DNA of 64,000 nt from Pseudomonas sihuiensis (GTDB taxonomy: Bacteria > Pseudomonadota > Gammaproteobacteria > Pseudomonadales > Pseudomonadaceae): the NCBI RefSeq assembly GCF_900106015.1, contig NZ_LT629797.1, positions 3,224,001 to 3,288,000 on the forward strand, read 5' to 3'. Both the position numbers and the translations under genes were made by a program. Below, in pieces: positions 42,238 through 56,057 of this stretch (positions within the stretch are counted from its first letter, which is position 1; each line of letters begins with the position of its first letter). Under the pieces are notes generated by a model. That model had not been told where the DNA came from. It was given only the letters and a program-made list of their open reading frames with translations, and ran no database searches.

Positions 42238-42786
42238 TCAGTCGTGACGCAGCTGGTCGGCCAGCCGCTCGATGGCCTGGCTGGCTTCGCGTTCGAGGCG
42301 CGCCAGGCTGAACAATCCAGGAATGGCCAGAACCATGCCGGCCATGGTCGGCAGGGTCGCCTGCCACACGCCTGCGGCCATGCCGCGTGGGTTACCGGTG
42401 CCATTGAGGGCGAGCACATCGAACACGGCGATCATGCCAAGCACGGTGCCGAGCAGGCCGAGCAGCGGATACAGCGCCACCAGGGTCTTGCCCAGGCGCA
42501 GCGGCGCCGCCAGTTGCTGACGCGCCTGCGCCAGCCAGGCCAGGCGAACGGCGCGCTGCCAGTTGCCGTTGTCATCGGCGAGCACCTGCTGCCAGGCCTC
42601 GCGGCGCTCCTGCACCCAGCGCGGGAAAATCCTGCGCATGTACCAGAAACGCTCGAACACCAGGGTCCAGAACACCACGCAGAGCACCGCCAGCGCCCAC
42701 ATCACCAAGCCGCCAGCGCTCATGAAGTCGAGCAGTGCATGAGCACTGTCGACTGCACGCAGCCAGAAGGCGAACAGGTCAGTCAC
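42238..42786 (-). CDS. ExbB/TolQ-type proton channel protein
   Basis: A 182-aa MotA/TolQ/ExbB channel protein with three membrane segments (residues ~20-45, ~100-125, ~140-165) and the family motif LYPLLGLLGTVLGMIAVF. I chose GTG 42786: GGGAG lies close upstream, it overlaps the preceding gene by eight bases, and it leaves a complete N-terminal helix. An ATG inside that helix would be too late. Confidence 0.88.
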   Translation of the reverse strand: MTDLFAFWLRAVDSAHALLDFMSAGGLVMWALAVLCVVFWTLVFERFWYMRRIFPRWVQERREAWQQVLADDNGNWQRAVRLAWLAQARQQLAAPLRLGKTLVALYPLLGLLGTVLGMIAVFDVLALNGTGNPRGMAAGVWQATLPTMAGMVLAIPGLFSLARLEREASQAIERLADQLRHD

Positions 42787-44128
42787 GGCGCGGCGCTCCC
42801 GACAGGTGCAGGGCAATCAGACCAGCGCTCTGTTGCTCCAGAACCTGGATCAGGCCCTTGCTGCGGCTGGCCAGCAGGCTGTGCAGGAACAGCAGCGGAA
42901 TGGCTACCACCAGGCCCAGCACGGTGGTTACCAACGCCTGGGAGATACCGTCGGCCATCAGGCGCGAGTCGCCGCCACCGCTCTGGGTGATGGCCTGGAA
43001 GGTCACGATCATGCCGGTCACGGTGCCCAGCAGGCCGAGCAGCGGTGCAACGGCTGCCAGCAGCTTGAGCAGGCCCTGGCCTTTCTCCAGCGGCGGCGTT
43101 TCCTGCAGGATCGCTTCGTCGAGCTTCAGCTCCAACGTCTCCAGGTCGGCCAGTTGTGGCTTGGCGCCCAGTACGCCAATCACGCGGCCCAGCGGGTTGT
43201 CATTACGCGGCGCACTGAGGTCGTGCATCTGCGCCTTGACGCCGCTACCAACGCGAGCCAGGTAGACCATGCGCCACACAGCGAGAAGCAGGCCGAAAGC
43301 ACCCAGCACGACGATCACCCAACCGACCAGACCGCCCTGTTGCAGCCGATCCCACAGGGTCGGCTGCTGCTGCAGCTGCGCCAGCAGGCTGCCACGGCTC
43401 GGATCGATGGGCAGCGTGGCGAGCGCATCGGTGCTGCTCAGGTAGTCCTTGACCTGGCCCAGGCCGGACGGCTGACGCGGCGGCGCCACCAGTTGCCCGG
43501 CATCGGCGTCGTAACGCAGGAAGGCATCCTCGCCATACACGGCGAAGGCACCGACTCGCAGCACCTGCTGCTCCTGACGCGAACCATCGGCATTCACCAC
43601 CGGCAGTTGCAGGCGCTCGATACGACCGCTAGCGGCCAGGTCTTCAAGCAGCAGCATCCAGTAGCCGTCGAGGTCTTCGGCGGACGGCAGCGAGCGGCTT
43701 TCAGCCAACGCCTTGAGGCGCTTCAGACGCTCCGGATACTGGGCGTTGAGCAGACTGTCCTGCCATTGACCAGCGACATCATCCGCGCTCTGGCGCACCA
43801 CGCCAAACAGCTCACCGAGGTGACCAACGCGCTGTGCCAGCAGTTTTTCCTGCTCGGCCAGTTCGGCCTCCTGCCGGTCGAACTCGGCCTTGAGGCGCTC
43901 GCTTTCGGCTTTCTGAGTATTCAGCGCGGAACGTGCGGCAGCCAGCAACTGCGCCTGCTCACTACGCTTGGCGAGAAACGCCTGCTCGCGCTCCTGCATG
44001 GCGCTGACTTCGGCAGCGCGCTCGCTACGGATGCGCTGCAGCAGTTGATCGGGGTTGAGGGTTTCGGCCACGGCGGCCAGTGCCGGCAACAGGCTGAGCG
44101 CCAATACGGCTACAACACGACGACTCAT
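42779..44128 (-). CDS. TtpC-like MotA/TolQ/ExbB protein with periplasmic coiled coil
   Basis: A 449-aa protein: signal peptide (LALSLLPALAAVAETL), a long periplasmic part with a coiled coil (~35-115, rich in E, Q, A, R), then three membrane segments and the ExbB-type motif VAPLLGLLGTVTGMIVTFQ near 390. This is the TtpC architecture of the Vibrio TonB2 system, which needs it alongside ExbB2/ExbD2. It overlaps the DUF3450 gene by four bases. Confidence 0.9.
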   Translation of the reverse strand: MSRRVVAVLALSLLPALAAVAETLNPDQLLQRIRSERAAEVSAMQEREQAFLAKRSEQAQLLAAARSALNTQKAESERLKAEFDRQEAELAEQEKLLAQRVGHLGELFGVVRQSADDVAGQWQDSLLNAQYPERLKRLKALAESRSLPSAEDLDGYWMLLLEDLAASGRIERLQLPVVNADGSRQEQQVLRVGAFAVYGEDAFLRYDADAGQLVAPPRQPSGLGQVKDYLSSTDALATLPIDPSRGSLLAQLQQQPTLWDRLQQGGLVGWVIVVLGAFGLLLAVWRMVYLARVGSGVKAQMHDLSAPRNDNPLGRVIGVLGAKPQLADLETLELKLDEAILQETPPLEKGQGLLKLLAAVAPLLGLLGTVTGMIVTFQAITQSGGGDSRLMADGISQALVTTVLGLVVAIPLLFLHSLLASRSKGLIQVLEQQSAGLIALHLSGAPRRD

Positions 44129-44898
44129 TGTGCGGCCTCCTCGGCCAGGGTCTTGATCGGCAGGGACAGCACGGCAGGCGCCTGTTGCTGACGGGCGATG
44201 GCGATAGCCTGGGTCAGCGGACGACGCGCGCTGCCGTCGAGCACTTCCCAGGCCTTGGTCTGCGGGTTCCACCAGCCACTCTCATGAGCATCGAGGGTCT
44301 GGTAATAGAGCATGCTGCGACCAAGGCGCAGGAACTCGACGCTGCGCGAACCACCGTCGCCCTGGGTCAGCTCACCACGCCAGGCTTCAAGCGTGCGGCC
44401 ATAGTCACTCTCGATCTGATAGGCCTCGAGGATGCGGCGATATTTGTCGGCCAGGCTGACATCGGCGCGTGGCAGCAGATCCTGCAGCTGAGCCAGACGG
44501 TCTTCACGTTCCTCGGGCAGGAACGGCAGGTCGGCGGCGATGAACTCACCCAGCACCTCAACCATCTTGACCATCTGCGGGCTTACCGCCTCCTGGGTGC
44601 GTTCGATGCCATCGAGCTGCTTCTGATAACTGGCCAGCTCCTGACGCTGGGCTTCGACCAGGTCACGAAGTTGACTGTTATAACCTTTCAAAGCCTCAGC
44701 CTGCTGCAAGGCATTTCGGTACTCATTGAGCATCTCACGGCTGGCGTCATCCAGCTGTTCGACACGGCCCTGGGAGGCTTTCGCCTCGGCGGCCAGGCGC
44801 TGGCTTTCGTCGAGCGCAGCATCCAGCGGCGCGGCGAGCAGCGAGCCGCTGCTCAACATCAGTGCCACAACCAGGGAACGGTGGGGGAAGCGATTCAT
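44125..44898 (-). CDS. DUF3450 exported coiled-coil protein
   Basis: A 257-aa protein with a signal peptide (LVVALMLSSGSLLAAP) and a long helical coiled coil (~28-110), then a globular DUF3450 region (ADLPFLPEEREDRLAQL, WWNPQTKAWEVLDGSARRPL). It heads the TonB2 cluster, as in Vibrio and Shewanella relatives. Its exact job is unknown. A candidate Fur site lies 33 bp upstream. Confidence 0.88.
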   Translation of the reverse strand: MNRFPHRSLVVALMLSSGSLLAAPLDAALDESQRLAAEAKASQGRVEQLDDASREMLNEYRNALQQAEALKGYNSQLRDLVEAQRQELASYQKQLDGIERTQEAVSPQMVKMVEVLGEFIAADLPFLPEEREDRLAQLQDLLPRADVSLADKYRRILEAYQIESDYGRTLEAWRGELTQGDGGSRSVEFLRLGRSMLYYQTLDAHESGWWNPQTKAWEVLDGSARRPLTQAIAIARQQQAPAVLSLPIKTLAEEAAQ

Positions 44899-44930
44899 GC
44901 GCAGAGGGTCCTCGACAGACGGGCTTGCTT

Positions 44931-44949
44931 CAAAAAGAGAAACATTATC
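44931..44949. promoter_or_regulatory. Candidate Fur box upstream of the TonB2 operon
   Basis: On the minus strand GATAATGTTTCTCTTTTTG agrees with the 19-bp Fur consensus GATAATGATAATCATTATC at 13 positions, with the first heptamer perfect. It lies upstream of the DUF3450 gene. Iron repression of the TonB2 operon would be expected. Confidence 0.55.
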
Positions 44950-45091
44950 ATCTACAGACGCATTCGAAGCAATGGACAAAACACCGCAGCAGAGCCCGTC
45001 GATCTATTGAGCCAGGTCAAAAATTGAATTGTTGCTTGGCTTAGCATTGATTTCAGCCAAGACACACAACCGACTCGAACTGGAGCTCGCT

Positions 45092-45784
45092 ATGTACAAG
45101 TCACTGTTCACTGCCTCGCTGCTGGCCCTCGCCATCGCTGCCCCTGTTGCCCAGGCCCACCAGGCCGGCGACATCCTCATCCGCGCCGGCGCCATCACCG
45201 TCAACCCGGAGGCCGATTCCTCCAGCGTCAAGGTTGATCGCGGCGGCCTCGCCGGCACCGACCTGGGCGGCAAAGCAACCATGAGCAGTGACACCCAGCT
45301 GGGCCTGAACTTCGCCTACATGCTCACCGACAATCTGGGCATCGAATTGCTGGCGGCAACGCCGTTCGAGCACGACGTGAAGATCAAGGGCACCGTCCTC
45401 GATGCAGCCAATGGCAAGCTGGGCAGCCTCAAGCACCTGCCGCCGACCCTGAGCCTGGTGTATTACCCGCTGGACGCCAAGTCAGCCTTCCAGCCCTATG
45501 TCGGCGCCGGCATCAACTACACCTGGATTTTCGACGAGCACGTCGGTAGCGCCGCCAGCGCCAACGGCTTCGACAATTTCCGTGCGAAGAACTCCTGGGG
45601 CCTGGCCTGGCAGGTTGGCGCCGACTACATGCTGACCGATAGCCTGATGCTCAACGCCCAGGTGCGCTACATCGACATCGACACCACCGCCTATGTCGAC
45701 AACACCGCCCTCGGTGTGCGGGCCAAGGTTGACGTGGACGTAGACCCCTTCATCTACATGGTCGGCCTGGGTTACAAGTTCTGA
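45092..45784 (+). CDS. oprG: OmpW-family outer-membrane protein (OprG-like)
   Basis: A 230-aa eight-stranded barrel porin of the OmpW family with a signal peptide (ALAIAAPVAQAHQ). Typical are GDILIRAGAITVNP, LGLNFAYMLTDNLGIELLAATPFEHDV, the LPPTLSLVYYPL and YVGAGINYTWIFDE stretches and the terminal aromatic VGLGYKF. In P. aeruginosa OprG sits in the same neighbourhood and takes up small hydrophobic molecules or amino acids. A weak ANR-like TTGAT half-site lies upstream at ~45047. Confidence 0.88.
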   Translation: MYKSLFTASLLALAIAAPVAQAHQAGDILIRAGAITVNPEADSSSVKVDRGGLAGTDLGGKATMSSDTQLGLNFAYMLTDNLGIELLAATPFEHDVKIKGTVLDAANGKLGSLKHLPPTLSLVYYPLDAKSAFQPYVGAGINYTWIFDEHVGSAASANGFDNFRAKNSWGLAWQVGADYMLTDSLMLNAQVRYIDIDTTAYVDNTALGVRAKVDVDVDPFIYMVGLGYKF

Positions 45785-45801
45785 TAACCCTCGCAGAAAC
45801 G

Positions 45802-45827
45802 AAAAAGCCGGCGTATGCCGGCTTTTT
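45802..45827. terminator. Bidirectional terminator
   Basis: AAAAAGCCGGC-GTAT-GCCGGCTTTTT: a seven-pair GC stem with T-runs on both strands, between convergent oprG and the epimerase gene. Confidence 0.92.
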
Positions 45828-45839
45828 CATGAGCTCGAT

Positions 45840-46763
45840 TCACACACCGAGCAGCTGGCGCAAGCCTTCACGCAGCGGCGTCTGCTCTGGCATGTGGTAA
45901 TGAGCCTGCAAGCGCGCATTGTCAGCACGCGAATGGCGAATATCGCCAGCACGGGCCGGCAAGTGCGTCACCGGCGGCAGGCCGCCGCACAGCACGCCGA
46001 TCTCAGCCAGCAATTGGTTGAGACTTACCGCCTGGCTCCAACCCACATTGAGCGGATCACTCACCACCTGCTCGCTGAGCAAGCCCTGCATCAACAGCGC
46101 GACCAGATCACCGACATAGAAGAAATCACGGGTCTGCTCACCATCACCGAAGACGCTGATCGGCAGCCCCTGCTGCGCACGTTGGGTGAAGATACTGATC
46201 ACCCCGGAGTACGGCGAGGATGGATCCTGGCGCGGCCCGAAGATATTGAAGAAACGAAACACCGCCGGTTCCAGGCCATGCTGACGGCGGTAGAAATCCA
46301 GGTAGTGTTCGCCGGCCAGCTTGTCGGACGCGTAAGGCGTCAGCGGCGCCTTGGCGGTGGCTTCATCGATTGCCACGCCCTCGCCGTTATTGCCATAGAT
46401 GGCCGCACTGGAGGCATAGACCACGCGTCGCACGCCATGCTGACGCATAGCCTCGCAGACATTCAGGGTACCGATGAAATTGCTCTGGTGCGTGGACACC
46501 GGATCATCCACCGAGGCCTGCACCGACGCCACCGCAGCCAGATGCGCTACCCCTGCACAACCTGCCACCGCCTGCGCGACCACCTCGGCATCGGCGACAT
46601 CGCCCTCGATGAAGCGCAAACGCGGGTTGTCCAGCGGCAGATTGCTGCGCTTGCCCATGGACAGATTGTCCAGCACGCGCACCCCGTGACCAGCGGCCAG
46701 CAAGGCGTCAACCAGGTTTGAACCGATAAAGCCTGCACCACCCGTAACGAGAAACTCAGCCAT
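45840..46763 (-). CDS. NAD-dependent sugar-nucleotide epimerase (GalE-like extended SDR)
   Basis: A 307-aa extended SDR. GGAGFIG (8-14) binds NAD; DNLSMG, HLAAVASVQASVDDP, the YASSAAIYG serine region and the catalytic YxxxK (YASDKLAGE) follow, with FNIFGPRQDP and DGEQTRDFFYV. These features mark UDP-sugar 4-epimerases. The partner gene upstream overlaps it by eight bases. The exact sugar is unknown; a surface polysaccharide role is inferred. Confidence 0.88.
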   Translation of the reverse strand: MAEFLVTGGAGFIGSNLVDALLAAGHGVRVLDNLSMGKRSNLPLDNPRLRFIEGDVADAEVVAQAVAGCAGVAHLAAVASVQASVDDPVSTHQSNFIGTLNVCEAMRQHGVRRVVYASSAAIYGNNGEGVAIDEATAKAPLTPYASDKLAGEHYLDFYRRQHGLEPAVFRFFNIFGPRQDPSSPYSGVISIFTQRAQQGLPISVFGDGEQTRDFFYVGDLVALLMQGLLSEQVVSDPLNVGWSQAVSLNQLLAEIGVLCGGLPPVTHLPARAGDIRHSRADNARLQAHYHMPEQTPLREGLRQLLGV

Positions 46764-47640
46764 GGCGATAGTAACGATCCAGTAAGCTCGGCAGGCCGGA
46801 GCGCCAGGCGCGCGGCTTGATGCCGAAGGTGTGAAGAATCTTCTTGCAGGCCAGCACGGCATGCTGCGGCTCATCGGCTGCATCCGGACGGGCGGCGTGC
46901 GCCTGCGGCGCAACATCCTCGACCAGATTGCTGCGATAGTGACGCGCCTCGCTCAGCACTGCCTGGCCCAGGCTCAGCGACGTACTCGCTTCATGGCCGC
47001 CGTAATGATAGGTGCCCCACAAGGGCGACTCGCAATCGAGCTGCTTGAGCACAGCCAGAATCACCCGCGCAGCATCGTCCACCGGGGTGGGGTTGCCACG
47101 CCGGTCATCGGCGAGGTAGAGCGCATCGTCGCGCTCGGCGCGCAGCAGAAAGCGCCCCAGCAACCCTTCACGGCTGTCATCGAGCAACCAGCCAAAGCGC
47201 AGCAGCACATGACGCGGACAGATGGCCCGCACGCTCTGCTCCAGACGCCACAGCGCCTGGCCACGCAGCCCGAGGGGCACCGGCTCTTCCTTTTCGCTGT
47301 ATGCGGTGACACGCGAACCATCGAAGACTCGATAGCTGGACGGCTGCAGCAAGACGATGGAATGGTGCTGGCACAGCTCAGCCAGACGCTCCACCGCGCG
47401 TTCCTGCGTCTGCAGGCGCGAATCGGCCACCGACTCGGCCTGGAACCAGTCGAAGTAGTAAGCCAGGTTGATCAATGCATCCGGGCGGGTCTCGTCGAGC
47501 AACTCGGTGAGGCTCGCCGCATCCCAGCCATTTTCCGGCGGGCGTGGCGCGAGGAAGCCGATATCTTCCTCGGCGCCAAGACGGATCAGCGCTTGCCCCA
47601 GGGCACTACCACCGCCCAGCAGCATCAGGCGCATTCGCAT
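46756..47640 (-). CDS. RmlD-like NAD(P)-binding sugar reductase
   Basis: A 294-aa SDR-like protein of the RmlD-substrate-binding type: MLLGGGSALGQALIRLG at the start, TRPDALINLAYYFDW, then SYRVFDGSRVTAYSEKEEPVP and RGQALWRLEQSVRAI, and a GTYHYGGHEASTSLS block. The dinucleotide motif (GGGSALG) is a variant, and the YxxxK motif is not seen, so catalysis is uncertain. It is co-translated with the GalE-like gene downstream. Confidence 0.78.
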   Translation of the reverse strand: MRMRLMLLGGGSALGQALIRLGAEEDIGFLAPRPPENGWDAASLTELLDETRPDALINLAYYFDWFQAESVADSRLQTQERAVERLAELCQHHSIVLLQPSSYRVFDGSRVTAYSEKEEPVPLGLRGQALWRLEQSVRAICPRHVLLRFGWLLDDSREGLLGRFLLRAERDDALYLADDRRGNPTPVDDAARVILAVLKQLDCESPLWGTYHYGGHEASTSLSLGQAVLSEARHYRSNLVEDVAPQAHAARPDAADEPQHAVLACKKILHTFGIKPRAWRSGLPSLLDRYYRHG

Positions 47641-47659
47641 AGGCTAGAGCCCGCTCAGA

Positions 47660-48151
47660 TCAGAACGGGATGTCGTCATCGAAGCTGTCGTAGTCAGGCG
47701 CTGGCTGGGCCTGCTGCGGAGCAGGACGCTCCTGACGCGGGGCCTGTTGCGGCTCGCGCTGCGGAGCCGGACGCGATTGACGCGGAGCGCCGCCTTCATC
47801 ACCGCTCGGACGACCGCCCAGCAGCTGCATGGTGCCCTGCATATCGACGATGATCTCGGTGGTGTAGCGCTTGATGCCGTCCTTTTCCCACTCGCGGGTC
47901 TGCAGCTTGCCTTCGATGTACACCTGCGAACCCTTGCGCAGGTACTCGCCGGCGATCTCGGCGACCTTGCCGAACAGGGCGACACGGTGCCACTCGGTCT
48001 TCTCGACCTTCTGCCCGGTCTGCTTGTCGGTCCACTGCTCGCTGGTGGCCAGGCTCAGGTTGGTGACCGCGTTGCCGCTGGGCAGGTAGCGTGTTTCCGG
48101 GTCCTGGCCGCAGGTGCCGACCAGAATGACTTTGTTAACCCCACGGGCCAT
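47660..48151 (-). CDS. ssb: Single-stranded DNA-binding protein
   Basis: A 163-aa SSB: OB-fold domain in the first ~110 residues ([39 protein letters not shown]), a Gln/Pro-rich linker, and the protein-interaction tip DDDIPF at the C-terminus. It protects ssDNA and recruits repair and replication proteins. The uvrA gene lies ~1.6 kb upstream on the other strand, the usual Pseudomonas neighbourhood. Confidence 0.97.
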   Translation of the reverse strand: MARGVNKVILVGTCGQDPETRYLPSGNAVTNLSLATSEQWTDKQTGQKVEKTEWHRVALFGKVAEIAGEYLRKGSQVYIEGKLQTREWEKDGIKRYTTEIIVDMQGTMQLLGGRPSGDEGGAPRQSRPAPQREPQQAPRQERPAPQQAQPAPDYDSFDDDIPF

Positions 48152-48160
48152 AACGTTCTC

Positions 48161-49555
48161 CTAGACTCGGCACGCCGCTGGTGCCGATATGATCAGGCTT
48201 TCCAGCGTCGTGCGATCCACTTGTTGGGTATCGACTTTGATATAGATGGCCGCTTCGTCGACCACCACCACGGCGTCCGCCACTCCCGGCGTTGCCTTGA
48301 GGCGTTCGACCAGTCCGACATCGGCCAGTGCCGCGGCATCGAGCGGCAGGCGCAAACTGGTCACGTACGGCGGTTCGCGCATAGTAACAGCAATAGCCAG
48401 CCAAATTGCACAGAGCACGGCGCAGCCGATGAACACACCGCCCAGGCCTACGTGCTGGTAAAGCCAGCCACCGAGAATGCCGCCCAGGGCTGCGCCGAGG
48501 AACTGGCTGGTGGAATAGACGCCCATCGCAGTGCCCTTGCCACCTGCCGGCGCCACCTTGCTGACCAGCGACGGCAGCGAGGCTTCGAGCAGGTTGAAGG
48601 CGGTGAAGAACACCACGATACCCAGTACCAGCGCCCGCAGGCTGCTGCCGAAGAAAGCGAAGTAGAGCTCGCAAGCCAGCAACACGCTGACGGCACCGAG
48701 CAGCACGCGCTTCATCTGGCGTTTTTTCTCGCCATAGATGATGAACGGCACCATGCCGAAGAAGCCGATCAGCAGCGCGGTGAGGTAAACCCACCAGTGC
48801 TCTTCCTTGACCAAGCCGCCCTGCTCCACCAGCGCCAGCGGCAAGGCGACGAAACTGGCCATGAGCACCGCATGCAGGGCCAGGATGGCGAAGTCCAGAC
48901 GCAGCAGGTCGGCGTGCTTGAGGGTCGGCCACAGCGCCTGTGCCGCCACGCCGGATTCGCGATGCTGCAGTGGGCCGGCGTCTTTCGGCACGATGCCGGC
49001 GACGATCAGGATGCCGAGCAACGCCATCGCCGCCGTCGCCCAGAACAGCCCGGACAGGCCGAAGGCGCGAGTCAGCAGCGGGCCGACCACCATGGCCACG
49101 GCGAACGACAGACCGATGCTCATGCCAATCATGGCCATGGCCTTGGTGCGGTGCTGCTCGCGAGTCAGATCCGACAACAACGCCATCACCGCCGCCGAGA
49201 TCGCTCCAGCCCCCTGCAGCACACGCCCGGCGATCACGCCCCAGATCGAATCGGCGTTGGCCGCCAGCACGCTGCCTGCAGCAAAAATCAGCAAGCCAGC
49301 GTAGATCACCGGGCGTCGGCCGATACGGTCACTGAGCATGCCGAAGGGAATTTGCAGCACAGCCTGGGTCAAACCATAGGCACCGATGGCCAGGCCGATC
49401 AGCGCGGGGGTACTGCCCGCCAGATCCATGCCGTAGGTGGCCAACACCGGCAGCACCATGAACATACCCAGCATACGAAACGCGAACACCATAGCCAGGC
49501 CGCCGGCCGCGCGGGTCTCGCTACTACTCATGCGCTCGCTGTGCGGATCGTGCAT
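48161..49555 (-). CDS. MFS exporter with C-terminal HMA-like tail
   Basis: A 464-aa MFS transporter with 12 predicted helices, the loop motif GMLSDRIGRRPVIYAGL and an NRE-like middle. Residues ~395-464 after the last helix form a soluble tail (ALADVGLVERLKATPGVADAVVVVDE) resembling a small ferredoxin-fold (HMA-like) domain without the CxxC pair. A multidrug or metabolite efflux role is likely. The ATG at 49555 gives MHDPHSERMSSS as in relatives; a later ATG at 49531 is possible. It is divergent from uvrA. Confidence 0.85.
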   Translation of the reverse strand: MHDPHSERMSSSETRAAGGLAMVFAFRMLGMFMVLPVLATYGMDLAGSTPALIGLAIGAYGLTQAVLQIPFGMLSDRIGRRPVIYAGLLIFAAGSVLAANADSIWGVIAGRVLQGAGAISAAVMALLSDLTREQHRTKAMAMIGMSIGLSFAVAMVVGPLLTRAFGLSGLFWATAAMALLGILIVAGIVPKDAGPLQHRESGVAAQALWPTLKHADLLRLDFAILALHAVLMASFVALPLALVEQGGLVKEEHWWVYLTALLIGFFGMVPFIIYGEKKRQMKRVLLGAVSVLLACELYFAFFGSSLRALVLGIVVFFTAFNLLEASLPSLVSKVAPAGGKGTAMGVYSTSQFLGAALGGILGGWLYQHVGLGGVFIGCAVLCAIWLAIAVTMREPPYVTSLRLPLDAAALADVGLVERLKATPGVADAVVVVDEAAIYIKVDTQQVDRTTLESLIISAPAACRV

Positions 49556-49746
49556 CGAATGAACCCTGAGGAAATCAGCCGGCGATTCTAGCAGCCGCCG
49601 TCGTTTCGGCACAGGCGCACACTTTGCCGCAGGGTAGCGCCTGGCCCTATACTCGACCGTTTTCCGCCCGCCCAGCGAGGCCCGTTGCAAGCCGCCTGAA
49701 TTTGAAGCGGCAGTGGCAACGCAGACAGCATTCAGAGGTTCCCTAA

Positions 49747-52581
<2,835 letters not shown>

Positions 52582-52586
52582 AACGA

Positions 52587-52616
52587 AAGAGCCCCGCAGA
52601 TGCGGGGCTCTTTTTT
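52587..52616. terminator. Bidirectional terminator between uvrA and the ferritin gene
   Basis: AAAGAGCCCCGCA-GA-TGCGGGGCTCTTTTTT: an 11-pair stem and a six-T run, with an A-run on the other side. It serves uvrA (+) and the ferritin gene (-). Confidence 0.93.
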
Positions 52617-52627
52617 GGCAGGCCAGC

Positions 52628-53092
52628 TTACATCTGACTTTGTAGGTACTTCTCCAGCCCCAGCTTGTCAATCAGCTGCAACTGAATCTCCAGCCAGTAG
52701 GCGTGGTCTTCCTCGGTGTCCTTGAGCTGGACCAGAAGGATGTCGCGGGTTTGGTAATCCTGGTGCTTCTCGCACAGCTCGATGCCCTTGCTCAGGGCCG
52801 CGCGCACTTCGTACTCCAGGGCCAGATCCAGCTTCAGTGCCTCGGGTACGGTCTGCCCGAACGTGAAAGCGTTGGGCACCATGTCCGGCACACCCTCGAG
52901 GAAGATGATGCGCTTGAGCAACGCATCGGCGTGCTGGGTTTCCTCTTCCATCTCGTGATTGATGCGCTCGTAGAGCTTGCTGAAGCCCCAGTCCTCATAC
53001 AGCCGCGAATGAATGAAGTACTGGTCGCGCGCAGCCAGCTCGCCCTTGAGCAGGTGCTTGAGATAGTCGATGACTTCGGTATGGCCTTTCAT
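52628..53092 (-). CDS. bfr: Bacterial ferritin (FtnA/BfrA type, haem ligand absent)
   Basis: A 154-aa ferritin-fold four-helix protein that stores iron. The di-iron residues appear as Glu18 ([11 protein letters not shown]) and the Glu51/His54 pair ([11 protein letters not shown]). At the place of haem-binding Met52 of true bacterioferritins this protein has Thr52 (EETQHAD), as in P. aeruginosa PA4235, first called BfrA and later shown to be the haem-free ferritin FtnA. It sits beside a catalase gene, as PA4235 does. Confidence 0.92.
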   Translation of the reverse strand: MKGHTEVIDYLKHLLKGELAARDQYFIHSRLYEDWGFSKLYERINHEMEEETQHADALLKRIIFLEGVPDMVPNAFTFGQTVPEALKLDLALEYEVRAALSKGIELCEKHQDYQTRDILLVQLKDTEEDHAYWLEIQLQLIDKLGLEKYLQSQM

Positions 53093-53227
53093 GCCGGCAA
53101 TCCTTGTTGCATTCGTGAGCAGGGGGCAATGCTCCGCCTGACGCCCGGTTCGGTCAAGCAAAAGCACAACGCCTCCACGAGGGAGGCGTTGCGGTTTAAC
53201 GACGCACCATCGGTGCGCGGGTCAGAC

Positions 53228-55438
<2,211 letters not shown>

Positions 55439-55583
55439 CTAGACCCGCTTCGCCAGCCGAACCAATTCATGAAGCATAACGGCGCAATAGTTATTTTCTT
55501 TCATGAGCCAAACACCCTGCGCACGGCCCCAGAAAACGCCAACAGCACCCAGTACGCGCTCCAACGCAATAAATTCAGGCAAC

Positions 55584-55607
55584 AAAAAACCGGGCACTAG
55601 GCCCGGT
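55584..55607 (-). terminator. Terminator of the alpha ribosomal operon
   Basis: Minus strand GACCGGGCC-TAGT-GCCCGGTTTTTTGTT: a GC stem followed by six Ts, 20 bp after the rplQ stop. Confidence 0.92.
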
Positions 55608-55626
55608 CTCTTGTACAACCAGCAAC

Positions 55627-56013
55627 TTACTCGGCAGCTTCTACCGAACCGCCGACCGGACGGTCGACCAGTTCAACGTAAGCCATCGGAGCGTTGTCGC
55701 CAGCGCGGAAACCGCACTTGAGAATGCGCAGGTAGCCGCCGTTACGGGTGGCGTAGCGCTTGCCCAGATCGTTGAACAGCTTGCCGACGATGGCTTTCGA
55801 ACGGGTACGGTCGAAGGCCAGACGACGGTTGGCAACGCTGTCTTCCTTGGCCAGGGTGATCAGCGGCTCGGCAACGCGACGCAGTTCCTTGGCTTTCGGC
55901 AGGGTAGTTTTGATCAGCTCGTGCTCGAACAGCGAGACCGCCATGTTCTGGAACATGGCCTTGCGGTGAGCGCTGGTGCGGCTGAGGTGACGGCCACTTT
56001 TACGATGACGCAT
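55627..56013 (-). CDS. rplQ: 50S ribosomal protein L17
   Basis: A 128-aa L17 with the family start [20 protein letters not shown] and central [10 protein letters not shown]. It lines the polypeptide exit tunnel outlet. It is the last gene of the alpha operon (rpsM-rpsK-rpsD-rpoA-rplQ) and is followed by a terminator. Confidence 0.98.
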
Positions 56014-56057
56014 GGTTCAATTCCTTACCAAACTTGTTCGTTCGGTGATGATGACGA

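Noticed and set aside
45040..45065. ANR/FNR box before the OmpW-family gene
   Set aside because: TTGAT-N4-GCCAA has only the first half conserved; too weak to list as a site.
49600..49746. A LexA (SOS) box before uvrA
   Set aside because: CTATACTCGAC near 49647 lacks the CTG...CAG halves of the Pseudomonas LexA site.
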